From Dehalococcoidales bacterium (GTDB lineage Bacteria; Chloroflexota; Dehalococcoidia; Dehalococcoidales; UBA5627), in contig JAAYAZ010000098.1 of NCBI GenBank assembly GCA_012719115.1, forward strand, positions 1 to 13,353: a stretch of 13,353 bases of DNA. The letters run 5' to 3'. This document shows, in pieces, positions 1 through 6,495 of the stretch. Every line of letters begins with the position of its first letter. Position 1 is the stretch's first letter. The translations under genes were made by a program, and so were the position numbers. The notes beneath the pieces are model-generated. The model was not told the origin of the DNA and did no database searches. It worked only from the letters and a program-made list of their open reading frames with translations.

Positions 1-10
1 TATCATTTTA

Positions 11-16
11 TATAAT
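11..16 (+). promoter_or_regulatory. Possible -10 element for the sbcD operon
   Basis: A perfect TATAAT lies at 11-16, with the -35 region off the window edge. A second TATAAT at 33-38 is too close to the ribosome binding site at 41-44 to leave a usable leader. The sequence is very AT-rich here, so chance matches are likely. Confidence 0.2.
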
Positions 17-51
17 TAAACATATTTGGGGATATAATACGGAGAATCCTG

Positions 52-1284
52 TTGAAAATAATTCACTTTGCCGACTTGCACCTGGGAGTAGAAAGTTACG
101 GGCGTACCGACCCCGAAAAAGGACTGCCAACGCGTCTGCTGGATTTTCTGGATACTTTTGACAAGCTGATTGCTTTCGCAATAGATGAAAAAGTTGACCT
201 TGTGCTTTTTTGCGGTGATACCTACAAGAGCCGTGAGCCCAGCCAGACACAGCAAAGGGAATTCGCCAAACGCATAAGGGTGCTTTCAGAAGCAGGAATA
301 GCTGTTTTTCTGCTTGCCGGTAACCACGATATGCCAAACGGATTCGGCAGAGCAACATCGACCGAGATATTCGGTACGCTTGCGGTAAAAAACGTCTATG
401 TTGCCAACAAACCGGAGGTCTTCAAAATCGATACCACAGGAGGCACCGTACAAATAGCGGCATTGCCCTGGATGAGGCGTAGCCTTCTTATGAGCAAAGA
501 GGAAACCAAGGACCTCACTTTTTCCGAGATTAACGAAAAGATGCAGGAAAAGCTTACCAATATTATCAATGCTCAGGTTCAACAATTAGAAACAAATCTG
601 CCCGCAATTCTTGCCTCTCATATATGGATAACCGGCGTAAAAATCGGTTCCGAAGACTCCATGACCATCGGACAGGAACACGTGCTTCTCCCCGGCACTA
701 TCGCCAATCCGTCTTTTGATTATATCGCACTGGGGCATATCCATCGTCACCAGGTGATGAACCAGAATCCCCCGATGGTATATTCGGGAAGTTTAGACAG
801 GCTGGATTTCGGTGATGAAAACGACGAAAAGGGATTTTATCTGGTAGAAATAGACACCGATTCCGCCTCCGGAAAAAGAAAGGTTTCTTATGACTTCCAC
901 ACTATCCGGGGCAGAAAATTTGTTACCATAAAAGTTGAAATAAATTCGCAAGACATAGACCCGACACAGACCGTCGTCAATGAAATCGAAAAACATGAGA
1001 TTGACGGAGCAATTGTTAAACTGCAAATTAAACTGCCGCAGGAATCGGAAAAGCTGATTTTTGACAGCACCGTTAAGGAAGCGCTAAAGAGAGCAAGCTA
1101 CTTTACCATTGCCAAAGACGTTAAAAGGGAGCCCCGCAGCAGGTTGGGTTCTCAGGCTATACAGGGGCTTTCGGCAGCCGAGGCGCTTCAATCATGGCTG
1201 AATGCTACTAATGTTACCGAAGAACGTGCTAAAATACTGATGCAATACGGAAAAGAACTTATTAGCGAGATTCAACAATCATAA
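52..1284 (+). CDS. sbcD: SbcD-type metallophosphoesterase (DNA repair exonuclease)
   Basis: This 410-residue protein is a calcineurin-like metallophosphoesterase of the SbcD/Mre11 group, the nuclease partner of the SbcC ATPase in processing DNA ends and hairpins. The dinuclear-metal motifs are all visible: D8-x-H10, G55-D56, G90-N91-H92-D93, H190 and G228-H229-x-H231. The roughly 180 residues after them are compatible with an SbcD capping/C-terminal domain. The start is TTG, supported by GGAG at 41-44 seven bases upstream. The phosphoribosyltransferase gene follows after ten bases, so the two are probably cotranscribed. No sbcC lies downstream; one could lie upstream, outside the window. The protein could instead be a related YhaO-type nuclease, so the family is firm and the exact symbol less so. 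Confidence 0.85.
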   Translation: MKIIHFADLHLGVESYGRTDPEKGLPTRLLDFLDTFDKLIAFAIDEKVDLVLFCGDTYKSREPSQTQQREFAKRIRVLSEAGIAVFLLAGNHDMPNGFGRATSTEIFGTLAVKNVYVANKPEVFKIDTTGGTVQIAALPWMRRSLLMSKEETKDLTFSEINEKMQEKLTNIINAQVQQLETNLPAILASHIWITGVKIGSEDSMTIGQEHVLLPGTIANPSFDYIALGHIHRHQVMNQNPPMVYSGSLDRLDFGDENDEKGFYLVEIDTDSASGKRKVSYDFHTIRGRKFVTIKVEINSQDIDPTQTVVNEIEKHEIDGAIVKLQIKLPQESEKLIFDSTVKEALKRASYFTIAKDVKREPRSRLGSQAIQGLSAAEALQSWLNATNVTEERAKILMQYGKELISEIQQS

Positions 1285-1294
1285 GGAGACTAAG

Positions 1295-1990
1295 TTGCAT
1301 ATTCCCAGACAGGCAATCTTTGAAAATAGATACGATGCAGGTGTCAAACTGGCAGCCAAGCTCGAAGAATACAAAAATCAATCGGTTATCGTTTTTGCTA
1401 TTCCCAACGGTGGAATACCGGTAGGAATGCAGGTCGCACTGGCACTCAATGCGGAACTGGACCTGGTGATTTCGCGCAAAATACCTATCCCGCTAAGGCC
1501 GGAGGGCGGCTTCGGCGCTGTTGCAGATGACGGAACAACCATTTATAACGAGCCGGTTTTGAAACATATTAACCTAACCGAACAACAAATCAATTATCAG
1601 GTAAACCTGGTAAGGAGTAATATACAGCAACGCAGTATTTTCTACCGCGGCAACAAGCCTCTATCGCTGATATCCGGCAAGACGATTATATTGGTCGATG
1701 ACGGTCTGGCTTCGGGCTATACAATGATGGCGGCAGTAGAATCGCTGCGGCGGCGGCGCCCGAAACAAATCATAGTTGCCGTACCGGCAGCCCCTGCCGC
1801 TGCCGTTATAAACGTAGAAAAGACGGCAGATAAGGTGGTAACGGTAGAAACCGCTTATACCCCCAAGTTCTACGTTTCCGATTACTATAAATACTGGAAC
1901 GTTTTAAGCGACCAAGAGGGATTAAAGGCATTTGACGACTGGAAAATGAGACGCTATCAGTCGAAGCTGAATCCACCGCAGATAAAATAG
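1295..1990 (+). CDS. Phosphoribosyltransferase domain protein (COG1926-like)
   Basis: This 231-residue protein is a type I phosphoribosyltransferase. The PRPP-binding loop is seen as VDDGLASG (around residues 133-140), preceded by a hydrophobic strand. The N-terminal half carries the RKIPIP and GAVADDG segments typical of the COG1926 group, whose substrate is generally unknown. Homologues are sometimes fused to or placed beside hydrolases; here it stands alone. The start is TTG, fixed by AAGGAG at 1283-1288, which overlaps the sbcD stop codon, so translation is likely coupled. The family is confident; the base or nucleoside it uses cannot be told from the sequence. Confidence 0.8.
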   Translation: MHIPRQAIFENRYDAGVKLAAKLEEYKNQSVIVFAIPNGGIPVGMQVALALNAELDLVISRKIPIPLRPEGGFGAVADDGTTIYNEPVLKHINLTEQQINYQVNLVRSNIQQRSIFYRGNKPLSLISGKTIILVDDGLASGYTMMAAVESLRRRRPKQIIVAVPAAPAAAVINVEKTADKVVTVETAYTPKFYVSDYYKYWNVLSDQEGLKAFDDWKMRRYQSKLNPPQIK

Positions 1991-2280
1991 TATCGATTGA
2001 GCTGGCTGAAGAGATTCTGCCCCTTTATGGCAGTCATACTATAGAAGCCAGCAATAGTCTCCCAACCATAAAGGAATATGGCAAACAGGCAATGCCGGTC
2101 CCTAAGATTTAAATGAGAATATAAAGAAATTTATAAACCGCACAAAAAACCAAAACCCAAAAAACAGTAAGGCTATAATAGGTTTTAGCCCGATGCTTTG
2201 CTAGCTGGACAATAAACGAAGCAAATGATAGGATTATTTAAAAACGAGTTATTGCAAAAGTATATATCTGGTGGATAATT
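1991..2280 (+). other. Intergenic stretch with an inverted repeat, no confident gene
   Basis: These 290 bases separate the phosphoribosyltransferase from the hydrolase. They hold a perfect 9-bp inverted repeat at 2022-2030 and 2066-2074 with a nested 5-bp one, and a 59-codon open frame (1936-2112) with no credible start. From about 2113 the sequence is AT-rich and shows no gene, no tRNA and no clear terminator. GGTGG at 2270-2274 is the ribosome binding site of the next gene. Confidence 0.6.
2022..2074. repeat. Inverted repeat, potential stem-loop
   Basis: CCTTTATGG (2022-2030) is the exact reverse complement of CCATAAAGG (2066-2074). Inside, ACTAT (2038-2042) pairs with ATAGT (2054-2058), leaving a symmetric 7 by 7 internal loop and an 11-base apical loop. 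No T-run follows on either strand, so it does not look like an intrinsic terminator. Confidence 0.5.
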
Positions 2281-3201
2281 ATGACCCAATCCGCTGTTTG
2301 GTCAATAATAGGAATAGTCATTCTGGTATACGTGATATTATCTACGCTTGCAGCCTATGTGCTGGTGCGTATTCCACGTCTTCCTTTAAGAGACAATCCT
2401 TCATCAATCGGTCTTGAATATGAAGACGTTTCTTTTCCCAGCCGCAAAGATAACCTGACATTAAAAGGCTGGTATATGCCGGGTAAAAAATCTTTCACTA
2501 TTATCGTAATTACCGGTATGAGGCAGAACCGTGTAGACTACCGCATTAACAGTCTTAATATGGCAAAGGGATTCGTAGATAAAGGTTTTAATGTGCTCTT
2601 GTTCGACCAGCGTGGGCGCGGCGAATCGGAGGGACAGGGATTCGTGCTTACTAATTTTGACAGGGATATCGGGGGAGCCGTAGATTTTGTCAGGAGTAAA
2701 AAAGGGCCGAATGAACAAATCGGACTTATCGGGCTTTCCGCAGGCGCAGCAGCCACCGTCATTTTCAGCAGTAGTGAAGAAGTCGATGCAGTGGTAGCCG
2801 ATAGCTGCTTCACAAGTATCAGCAAGGTTTTTTCACAAAAAGGCTCGAAAATGTCAAAACTGCCGAGGCCGATTGTTAAATTGTTAGGGCTGGGTATATG
2901 GATAATGGCGCGCATTATGTACGGTTATCGCAGATCTGACCCAGTAGATAAAGTGGCAAACGTAAAATGCCCTATTCTTTTCATACAGGGGGATAAGGAC
3001 GACTGGGTATCCATAGATGTTACCGAAAGACTATATAAACTTTCCAATAATCCGCTGGACGAAATCTGGTTCGTTCCCAACGCCGGTCACACCAAGACTT
3101 TCGGTATCGACCCGGAAGGTTATGTAGAGAGAATCGCATCCTTTTTCAGTAAATTCGAAAAAACCCCGCTACAGAACAAGCAGCCGTCCGCTGCTATATA
3201 A
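2281..3201 (+). CDS. Membrane-anchored alpha/beta hydrolase
   Basis: This 306-residue serine hydrolase has an alpha/beta fold and an N-terminal membrane segment (about residues 6-29) that probably tethers it to the cytoplasmic membrane. Visible motifs are FDQRGRGESEG after strand 4, the nucleophile elbow G151-L-S153-A-G155, the likely catalytic acid D240 in the GDKDD segment, and H270 in AGHTKTF. Overall it resembles the COG1073 group of esterase/peptidase-like hydrolases (YqkD-like), whose substrates are mostly unknown. The ATG is supported by GGTGG at 2270-2274. Its stop codon directly abuts the stop of the convergent isomerase gene. It is about 290 bases from the phosphoribosyltransferase and may have its own promoter, though none is convincing. 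Confidence 0.85.
   Translation: MTQSAVWSIIGIVILVYVILSTLAAYVLVRIPRLPLRDNPSSIGLEYEDVSFPSRKDNLTLKGWYMPGKKSFTIIVITGMRQNRVDYRINSLNMAKGFVDKGFNVLLFDQRGRGESEGQGFVLTNFDRDIGGAVDFVRSKKGPNEQIGLIGLSAGAAATVIFSSSEEVDAVVADSCFTSISKVFSQKGSKMSKLPRPIVKLLGLGIWIMARIMYGYRRSDPVDKVANVKCPILFIQGDKDDWVSIDVTERLYKLSNNPLDEIWFVPNAGHTKTFGIDPEGYVERIASFFSKFEKTPLQNKQPSAAI
3179..3195 (-). terminator. Weak hairpin at the convergent gene junction
   Basis: AGCAGC (3179-3184) and GCTGCT (3190-3195) form a perfect 6-bp stem with a 5-base loop, inside the last codons of the hydrolase gene. Read on the minus strand it comes just after the isomerase stop codon and is followed by a loose T-rich stretch (TTGTTCT). It may therefore end the isomerase transcript. 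The poor T-tract keeps this uncertain. Confidence 0.3.
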
Positions 3202-3624
3202 CTAGCCTTCTTCTACAAGGGTCATTTCGAAAGTCAGGTCTTTACCGGCCAAAGCATGATTTGCATCCAGCGTTACCGTGTTTTCTGTTATCTCTGAAAC
3301 AACTACCGTAACCGGTTCACCGTTTGGTTGTCTCATTTGTAGTCTGTCCCCGACTTGAGGATTCAGTTCTTCCGGTATTTTTTCTTTTTCTACTTTCAAG
3401 ACTAATTCTTCGTGTCTCTGCCCGTAAGCTTTATCAGCCGGTATAGTAACGGTTTTGGTTTCACCTACATTCATACTTAAAACGGCTTCTTCAAAGCCGG
3501 GGATTACCTGTTCACAGCCCAGTTTAAACTCCAGTGGTTCTCTTTGTAATGAAGAATCAAATACACTTCCGTCCTCGAGCGTTCCCGTGTAGTGCACTTT
3601 TACCATACTGCCATTGTTAGCCAT
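3202..3624 (-). CDS. FKBP-type peptidyl-prolyl cis-trans isomerase, SlyD-like
   Basis: This 140-residue cytoplasmic prolyl isomerase has the split FKBP domain of SlyD. The N-terminal part carries VHYTGTLEDGSVFDSS and the VIPGFEEAVLSM motif (about residues 9-50), followed by KAYGQ. The insert-in-flap segment follows (about 65-120), and the closing strand is DLTFEMTLVE. SlyD-type proteins act as folding helpers. This one lacks the histidine/cysteine-rich metal-binding tail of enterobacterial SlyD. An upstream in-frame ATG would add 17 residues, but AAGGAG at 3633-3638 lies eight bases before the ATG at 3624, so the shorter form is chosen. It appears monocistronic: the zinc-ribbon gene upstream ends in a terminator and the hydrolase converges with no gap. 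Confidence 0.9.
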   Translation of the reverse strand: MANNGSMVKVHYTGTLEDGSVFDSSLQREPLEFKLGCEQVIPGFEEAVLSMNVGETKTVTIPADKAYGQRHEELVLKVEKEKIPEELNPQVGDRLQMRQPNGEPVTVVVSEITENTVTLDANHALAGKDLTFEMTLVEEG

Positions 3625-3726
3625 AATAATCGCTCCTTTTTCTGTATTTAAATAAAGCCGTTTGAGGTAAAGCATTACAAGGAAATAATATAATGATGGG
3701 AAAATAACGCAGAATTACGACAATAT

Positions 3727-3755
3727 TTAATATGTTTAATCAGTATAACATACAA
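3727..3755 (-). promoter_or_regulatory. Weak candidate promoter for the SlyD-like gene
   Basis: On the minus strand, TTGTAT (3750-3755) and TATTAA (3727-3732) are separated by 17 bases, giving a partial sigma-70 match. The region is AT-rich, so this is only a candidate. Confidence 0.25.
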
Positions 3756-3802
3756 AAGAGCCAACTGACCAACAAAGTGTGTTTTTATGTTGTGCGGTTT
3801 TT

Positions 3803-3840
3803 TTAAAAACAAAAGGGGCATACTTTATCAGTATGCCCCT
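3803..3840 (-). terminator. Rho-independent terminator of the zinc-ribbon gene
   Basis: A perfect 11-bp stem, AGGGGCATACT at 3814-3824 with its complement at 3830-3840, encloses a 5-base loop. On the minus strand it is followed by TTTTGTTTTT. It lies 22 bases past the zinc-ribbon stop codon and separates that gene from the isomerase downstream. Confidence 0.9.
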
Positions 3841-3862
3841 CAATAAACCAATATTCAGCTGA

Positions 3863-4165
3863 CTATTGGGCTCTGTTCTTTCTGTAACAGTCGCTGCAAT
3901 AAACCGGCTTGTCGCCGCGCGGTTCGAACGGAACTTCGGTTTCTTTTCCGCATTCTGCACAAACAGCCGGGAACATCTGGCGTCTTCCGCCGCCAAAACC
4001 GCCGCTGTTACCAAAACGCTCTTGCTTTCTAGCCTGACGGCAAGTAGGGCAACGCTTTGGTTCATTGGTGTAGCCTTTTGACTCGAAGAATTCCTGCTCT
4101 TCAGCGCTGAAAGTAAATGTAGCGCCGCAATCCGAGCATACAATAGATTTCTCAGTAAAGCTCAT
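3863..4165 (-). CDS. Zinc-ribbon protein with CxxC-x17-CxxC tail
   Basis: This is a small 100-residue protein with two cysteine modules joined by a Gly-rich linker. The first (residues 10-42) has C10-x2-C13 and C39-x2-C42, as in the 'probable zinc-ribbon' (zf-trcl-like) domain. The second has C69-x2-C72 and C90-x2-C93, an exact CxxC-x17-CxxC arrangement. All eight cysteines are present, so two zinc sites are expected. The linker around residues 46-63 is rich in Gly and Arg (GGFGGGRR), which suggests nucleic-acid contact, but no function is established for such proteins. AAGGAGG at 4173-4179 fixes the start. It has its own promoter, a long leader that may fold over the ribosome binding site, and a strong terminator, so it is a single-gene unit. 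Confidence 0.85.
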   Translation of the reverse strand: MSFTEKSIVCSDCGATFTFSAEEQEFFESKGYTNEPKRCPTCRQARKQERFGNSGGFGGGRRQMFPAVCAECGKETEVPFEPRGDKPVYCSDCYRKNRAQ

Positions 4166-4166
4166 T

Positions 4167-4212
4167 GGATGACCTCCTTCCTTATATTAGTTGGCATGGG
4201 TTGCGGTCATCC
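4167..4212 (-). promoter_or_regulatory. Possible ribosome-binding-site hairpin in the zinc-ribbon leader
   Basis: In the mRNA (minus strand), GGATGACC (4205-4212) is exactly complementary to GGTCATCC (4167-4174). The latter includes the last two G of the AAGGAGG ribosome binding site and ends one base before the ATG. The loop is 30 bases. Pairing would partly hide the site. A further GGTCAT at 4291-4296 could compete for the same segment. Confidence 0.4.
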
Positions 4213-4317
4213 GTTACTTGTAAATAATTCAGAGAGCATACGTTGAGGAAGGTTGAAGAGTAAACTATTGCTGTAGAAATATAGTACATAATGACCTAAC
4301 TTTAAACCACCAAAATC

Positions 4318-4346
4318 AGAATACAATAATCTGCCCTGTTTGTCAA
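4318..4346 (-). promoter_or_regulatory. Sigma-70-type promoter of the zinc-ribbon gene
   Basis: On the minus strand a perfect -35 TTGACA (4341-4346) is followed after 17 bases by TATTCT (4318-4323), a four-of-six -10 match. Transcription would begin near 4311, giving a leader of about 145 bases before the ATG at 4165. Confidence 0.6.
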
Positions 4347-4428
4347 TAAAATAATATTGTCTTTACTAACTATTTCAAATCTTAACAAATATATTGGTTT
4401 CCGGCATTATATGTAGGTAACCTTATAA

Positions 4429-5220
4429 CTATTCCTGCCTACTGAAAGACCATATTGCAATTAACATCAGAATGCCGCCAAAGACGACTACAACCAAGAC
4501 ATCTTCCAGCACGCTCATAGTATGTCCAAATATCGATACGCTCAGCGCAGCTGCCGCTTCAGACCCTAAAAATATCTGCCGGATTGCATCGACTCCATAA
4601 GTCAGCGGGTTAATCTTGGAAATGAACTCCATCCAGAGCGGAACATTGTTCACCGGGAAAAACACCCCGGCTAAAAAAATGAGCGGCATAATGATTATCT
4701 GGGTTACCAACTGAAAACCCTGCTGGGATTTCATACGCGCTGCCACCAGCAAGCCCAAGCCCGAAATTGAAACCGATATAATAAATACCACCAGCAGCAG
4801 CTGAAGTATCATTAAAATACTTAAAGAGATATTTAGAATCGGAGCCAGTATCAACATAACCGTAACCTGAATAACAGAAATAGTTGCCGCACCGACCGAT
4901 TTTCCGAGCATAATGCCGCTTCTACCCAAAGGAGAGACCAGAATCTCTTTTAAGAACCCGAATTCCCTGTCCCAAACGACCGATATCCCTGACATTATGG
5001 CCCCCATCACCACAGTCATAGCGATAATACCGGGATACATAAACTGCAAATAGTTTACCCCGGGAACCATAGCTCCGATGGTTTCTCCGAACCCGGCGCC
5101 AAATATCACCAAAAATATCAACGGCATTGCAAAAGAAGAAAACAACCTTGAACGTTCCTGTATGAAACGCAGTAATTCCCTGTAAGCAACTACCCAGACT
5201 CCCCTGAAAATATCTGACAT
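4429..5220 (-). CDS. ABC-2 type transporter permease
   Basis: This 263-residue integral membrane protein is an ABC-2 family permease (DrrB/NodJ type). It works with the neighbouring ATPase, probably as an exporter of a drug, lipid or polysaccharide; the substrate cannot be told. Six hydrophobic segments are visible at roughly 27-45, 58-80, 108-130, 135-160, 173-190 and 238-258. The cytoplasmic loop after the second carries DREFGFLKEILVSPLGR (residues 84-100), the characteristic ABC-2 motif. A Pro/Asn-rich stretch ending in INPLTYGVDAIR (203-214) is also typical. The ATG lies nine bases after the stop that would end the restored ATPase, and no strong ribosome binding site precedes it, so translation is probably coupled to the ATPase. 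The permease frame itself is intact. Confidence 0.9.
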   Translation of the reverse strand: MSDIFRGVWVVAYRELLRFIQERSRLFSSFAMPLIFLVIFGAGFGETIGAMVPGVNYLQFMYPGIIAMTVVMGAIMSGISVVWDREFGFLKEILVSPLGRSGIMLGKSVGAATISVIQVTVMLILAPILNISLSILMILQLLLVVFIISVSISGLGLLVAARMKSQQGFQLVTQIIIMPLIFLAGVFFPVNNVPLWMEFISKINPLTYGVDAIRQIFLGSEAAAALSVSIFGHTMSVLEDVLVVVVFGGILMLIAIWSFSRQE

Positions 5221-5229
5221 AGCTTTACT

Positions 5230-5398
5230 CTAGTGCCCCCCTCTTCTTCCCATTTTCTTCAACTGGTCTCTAAAGCTTACCTCTTCCTCACGTATGGCAC
5301 GCCCGGTCATCTTCAGAAAAACATCATCCAGCGTAGGCCTATGCACGCTGATAGAAAGAAGACTGTTATCGAACTGCCTCATCAATTTTGGTAAAAAC
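5230..5398 (-). pseudogene. Out-of-frame C-terminus of the ABC ATPase
   Basis: On the minus strand, about 54 codons run from the frame break to a TAG at 5230-5232. They encode LPKLMRQFDN, then HRPTLDDVFLKMTGR, and end in KKMGRRGGH. This is the usual C-terminal region of DrrA-type ATPases, placed in the -1 frame relative to the main frame. It has no start or ribosome binding site of its own, so it is a continuation of the ATPase and not a separate gene. The switch lies at the T5 run (5393-5397) or the G4 run (5403-5406) of the mRNA. Length bookkeeping agrees: 971 bases equals 323 codons plus a stop, less one base. An indel, a sequencing error or programmed frameshifting would all explain it. 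Confidence 0.85.
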
Positions 5399-6200
5399 TG
5401 TTCCCCTGAGCGATATTAAAGGTGACTTCGTCGTTATCGATTGCAGCCGAAATACCGTACTTCGTTCTTAATTCCTCGGCTGCCTTGATATTATCCTCTG
5501 CTTTTAATCTCACCTGGTCACCGCCAACTGAATCTTTTAGTTTATCAGGGGTATCCATAGCTATAATACGTCCGTGATCTATAATGGTTATACGGTCGCA
5601 GTTTTCCGCTTCGTCCATATAGTGAGTTGTCAGGAATATGGTTAAATTATTCTTTCGCCTCAAATTGTGTATATGGTCCCAGATATGACGCCGGTTTTGC
5701 GGGTCCAACCCCTGAGTAGGTTCGTCCAGAAAAAGAACTTTCGGGCTATGCAATAATCCGCGTGCAAGTTCCAACCTGCGCTTCATACCTCCCGAAAACG
5801 TGCTTACTTTGCTCTTTCTCCGCTCGGAGAGCTCCACCAGTTCAAGCAGTTCATTCATTCGCTGCTCCCGCTCTGTTTTGGCAATTTTATAAGCGTAAGC
5901 ATGGAATTTCAGATTCTGCTCGGCGGTTAAATATTCATCGAGTGTAGAATCCTGAAAAACCAATCCGATGGACTCCCGCACTTTCGCACGCTGCTTTACG
6001 ACATCAAAGCCGTTTACAGTTGCCTTGCCTCCTGTCGGCAAAAGCAAGGTACAGAGCATATTTATAGTCGTCGTTTTCCCTGCGCCGTTCGGCCCTAAAA
6101 ACCCGAAGACCTCCCCCTCTTCCACTCCGAAAGAAACATCATCAACCGCCAGCAAATCCCCGAATTTCTTGCTCAGTTTCGAGACTTCAATTATGTTCAT
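5382..6200 (-). CDS. ABC transporter ATP-binding protein, frame broken near the 3' end
   Basis: This is the ATPase partner of the ABC-2 permease (DrrA/CcmA type), energising export from the cytoplasmic face. Motifs are complete: Walker A G36-PNGAGKT-T44, Q-loop Q83, signature SGGM at 136-139, Walker B VLFLDE at 155-160, D-loop GLDP and switch H193. The frame as read gives 272 residues ending in NSFYQN. Such proteins normally continue into a C-terminal domain ending in a PTLDDVFL-x-x-TGR motif. That exact ending is encoded just downstream in another frame, so a one-base shift near 5393-5406 has cut the protein short. A restored product would have about 323 residues. CTTCCTT at 6210-6216 (AAGGAAG in the mRNA) supports the ATG. 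Confidence 0.9.
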   Translation of the reverse strand: MNIIEVSKLSKKFGDLLAVDDVSFGVEEGEVFGFLGPNGAGKTTTINMLCTLLLPTGGKATVNGFDVVKQRAKVRESIGLVFQDSTLDEYLTAEQNLKFHAYAYKIAKTEREQRMNELLELVELSERRKSKVSTFSGGMKRRLELARGLLHSPKVLFLDEPTQGLDPQNRRHIWDHIHNLRRKNNLTIFLTTHYMDEAENCDRITIIDHGRIIAMDTPDKLKDSVGGDQVRLKAEDNIKAAEELRTKYGISAAIDNDEVTFNIAQGNSFYQN

Positions 6201-6280
6201 TTTTCAGGACTTCCTTCGCTATCATCTTGCTCATACGTTTCATCAAGTCTTTGCCGTTGTATAATTTTTTACTATATCAT

Positions 6281-6309
6281 ATTATTATAACTTTTACCTA
6301 CTCTATCAA
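6281..6309 (-). promoter_or_regulatory. Candidate sigma-70 promoter of the ABC transporter operon
   Basis: On the minus strand, TTGATA (6304-6309, five of six) and AATAAT (6281-6286, five of six) are separated by 17 bases. They lie about 80 bases before the ATPase start, in the divergent region shared with the ferredoxin operon. The rest of this roughly 295-base region holds no gene that I can support. Confidence 0.45.
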
Positions 6310-6410
6310 TATAACAGGGGCATTTTATTATTTGACCTACGCCATAAATATCTAATAACCACGTTTTAACAAATACCTTCAAACAGGGCTTTCCTTTGCA
6401 GCATCGACAG

Positions 6411-6440
6411 TTGCATAAATAATCGGAGTTATGCTATTAT
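6411..6440 (+). promoter_or_regulatory. Candidate promoter of the glutamate synthase / histidine operon
   Basis: TTGCAT (6411-6416) and TATTAT (6435-6440) are separated by 18 bases, which would start transcription near 6447, about 50 bases before the ferredoxin ATG. The -10 element is good and the -35 is weak. No attenuator, T-box or riboswitch is evident in the short leader. Confidence 0.35.
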
Positions 6441-6495
6441 AAATTATATGGCAATAGGTTGCCGTTTTCCTTAATAAATTATAGCGGGGTTTGCT

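Noticed and set aside
2172..2191. GGCTA/TAGCC inverted repeat before the hydrolase gene
   Set aside because: The stem is only five base pairs with no T-run, which is expected by chance in this AT-rich stretch.
2252..2279. TTGCAA and GATAAT as a promoter for the hydrolase gene
   Set aside because: Transcription would start inside the coding region, after the ATG that has a ribosome binding site.
3625..3675. N-terminal extension of the SlyD-like isomerase by 17 residues
   Set aside because: The internal ATG at 3624 has a strong AAGGAG eight bases upstream, and the FKBP domain begins right after it; the longer start has no such site.
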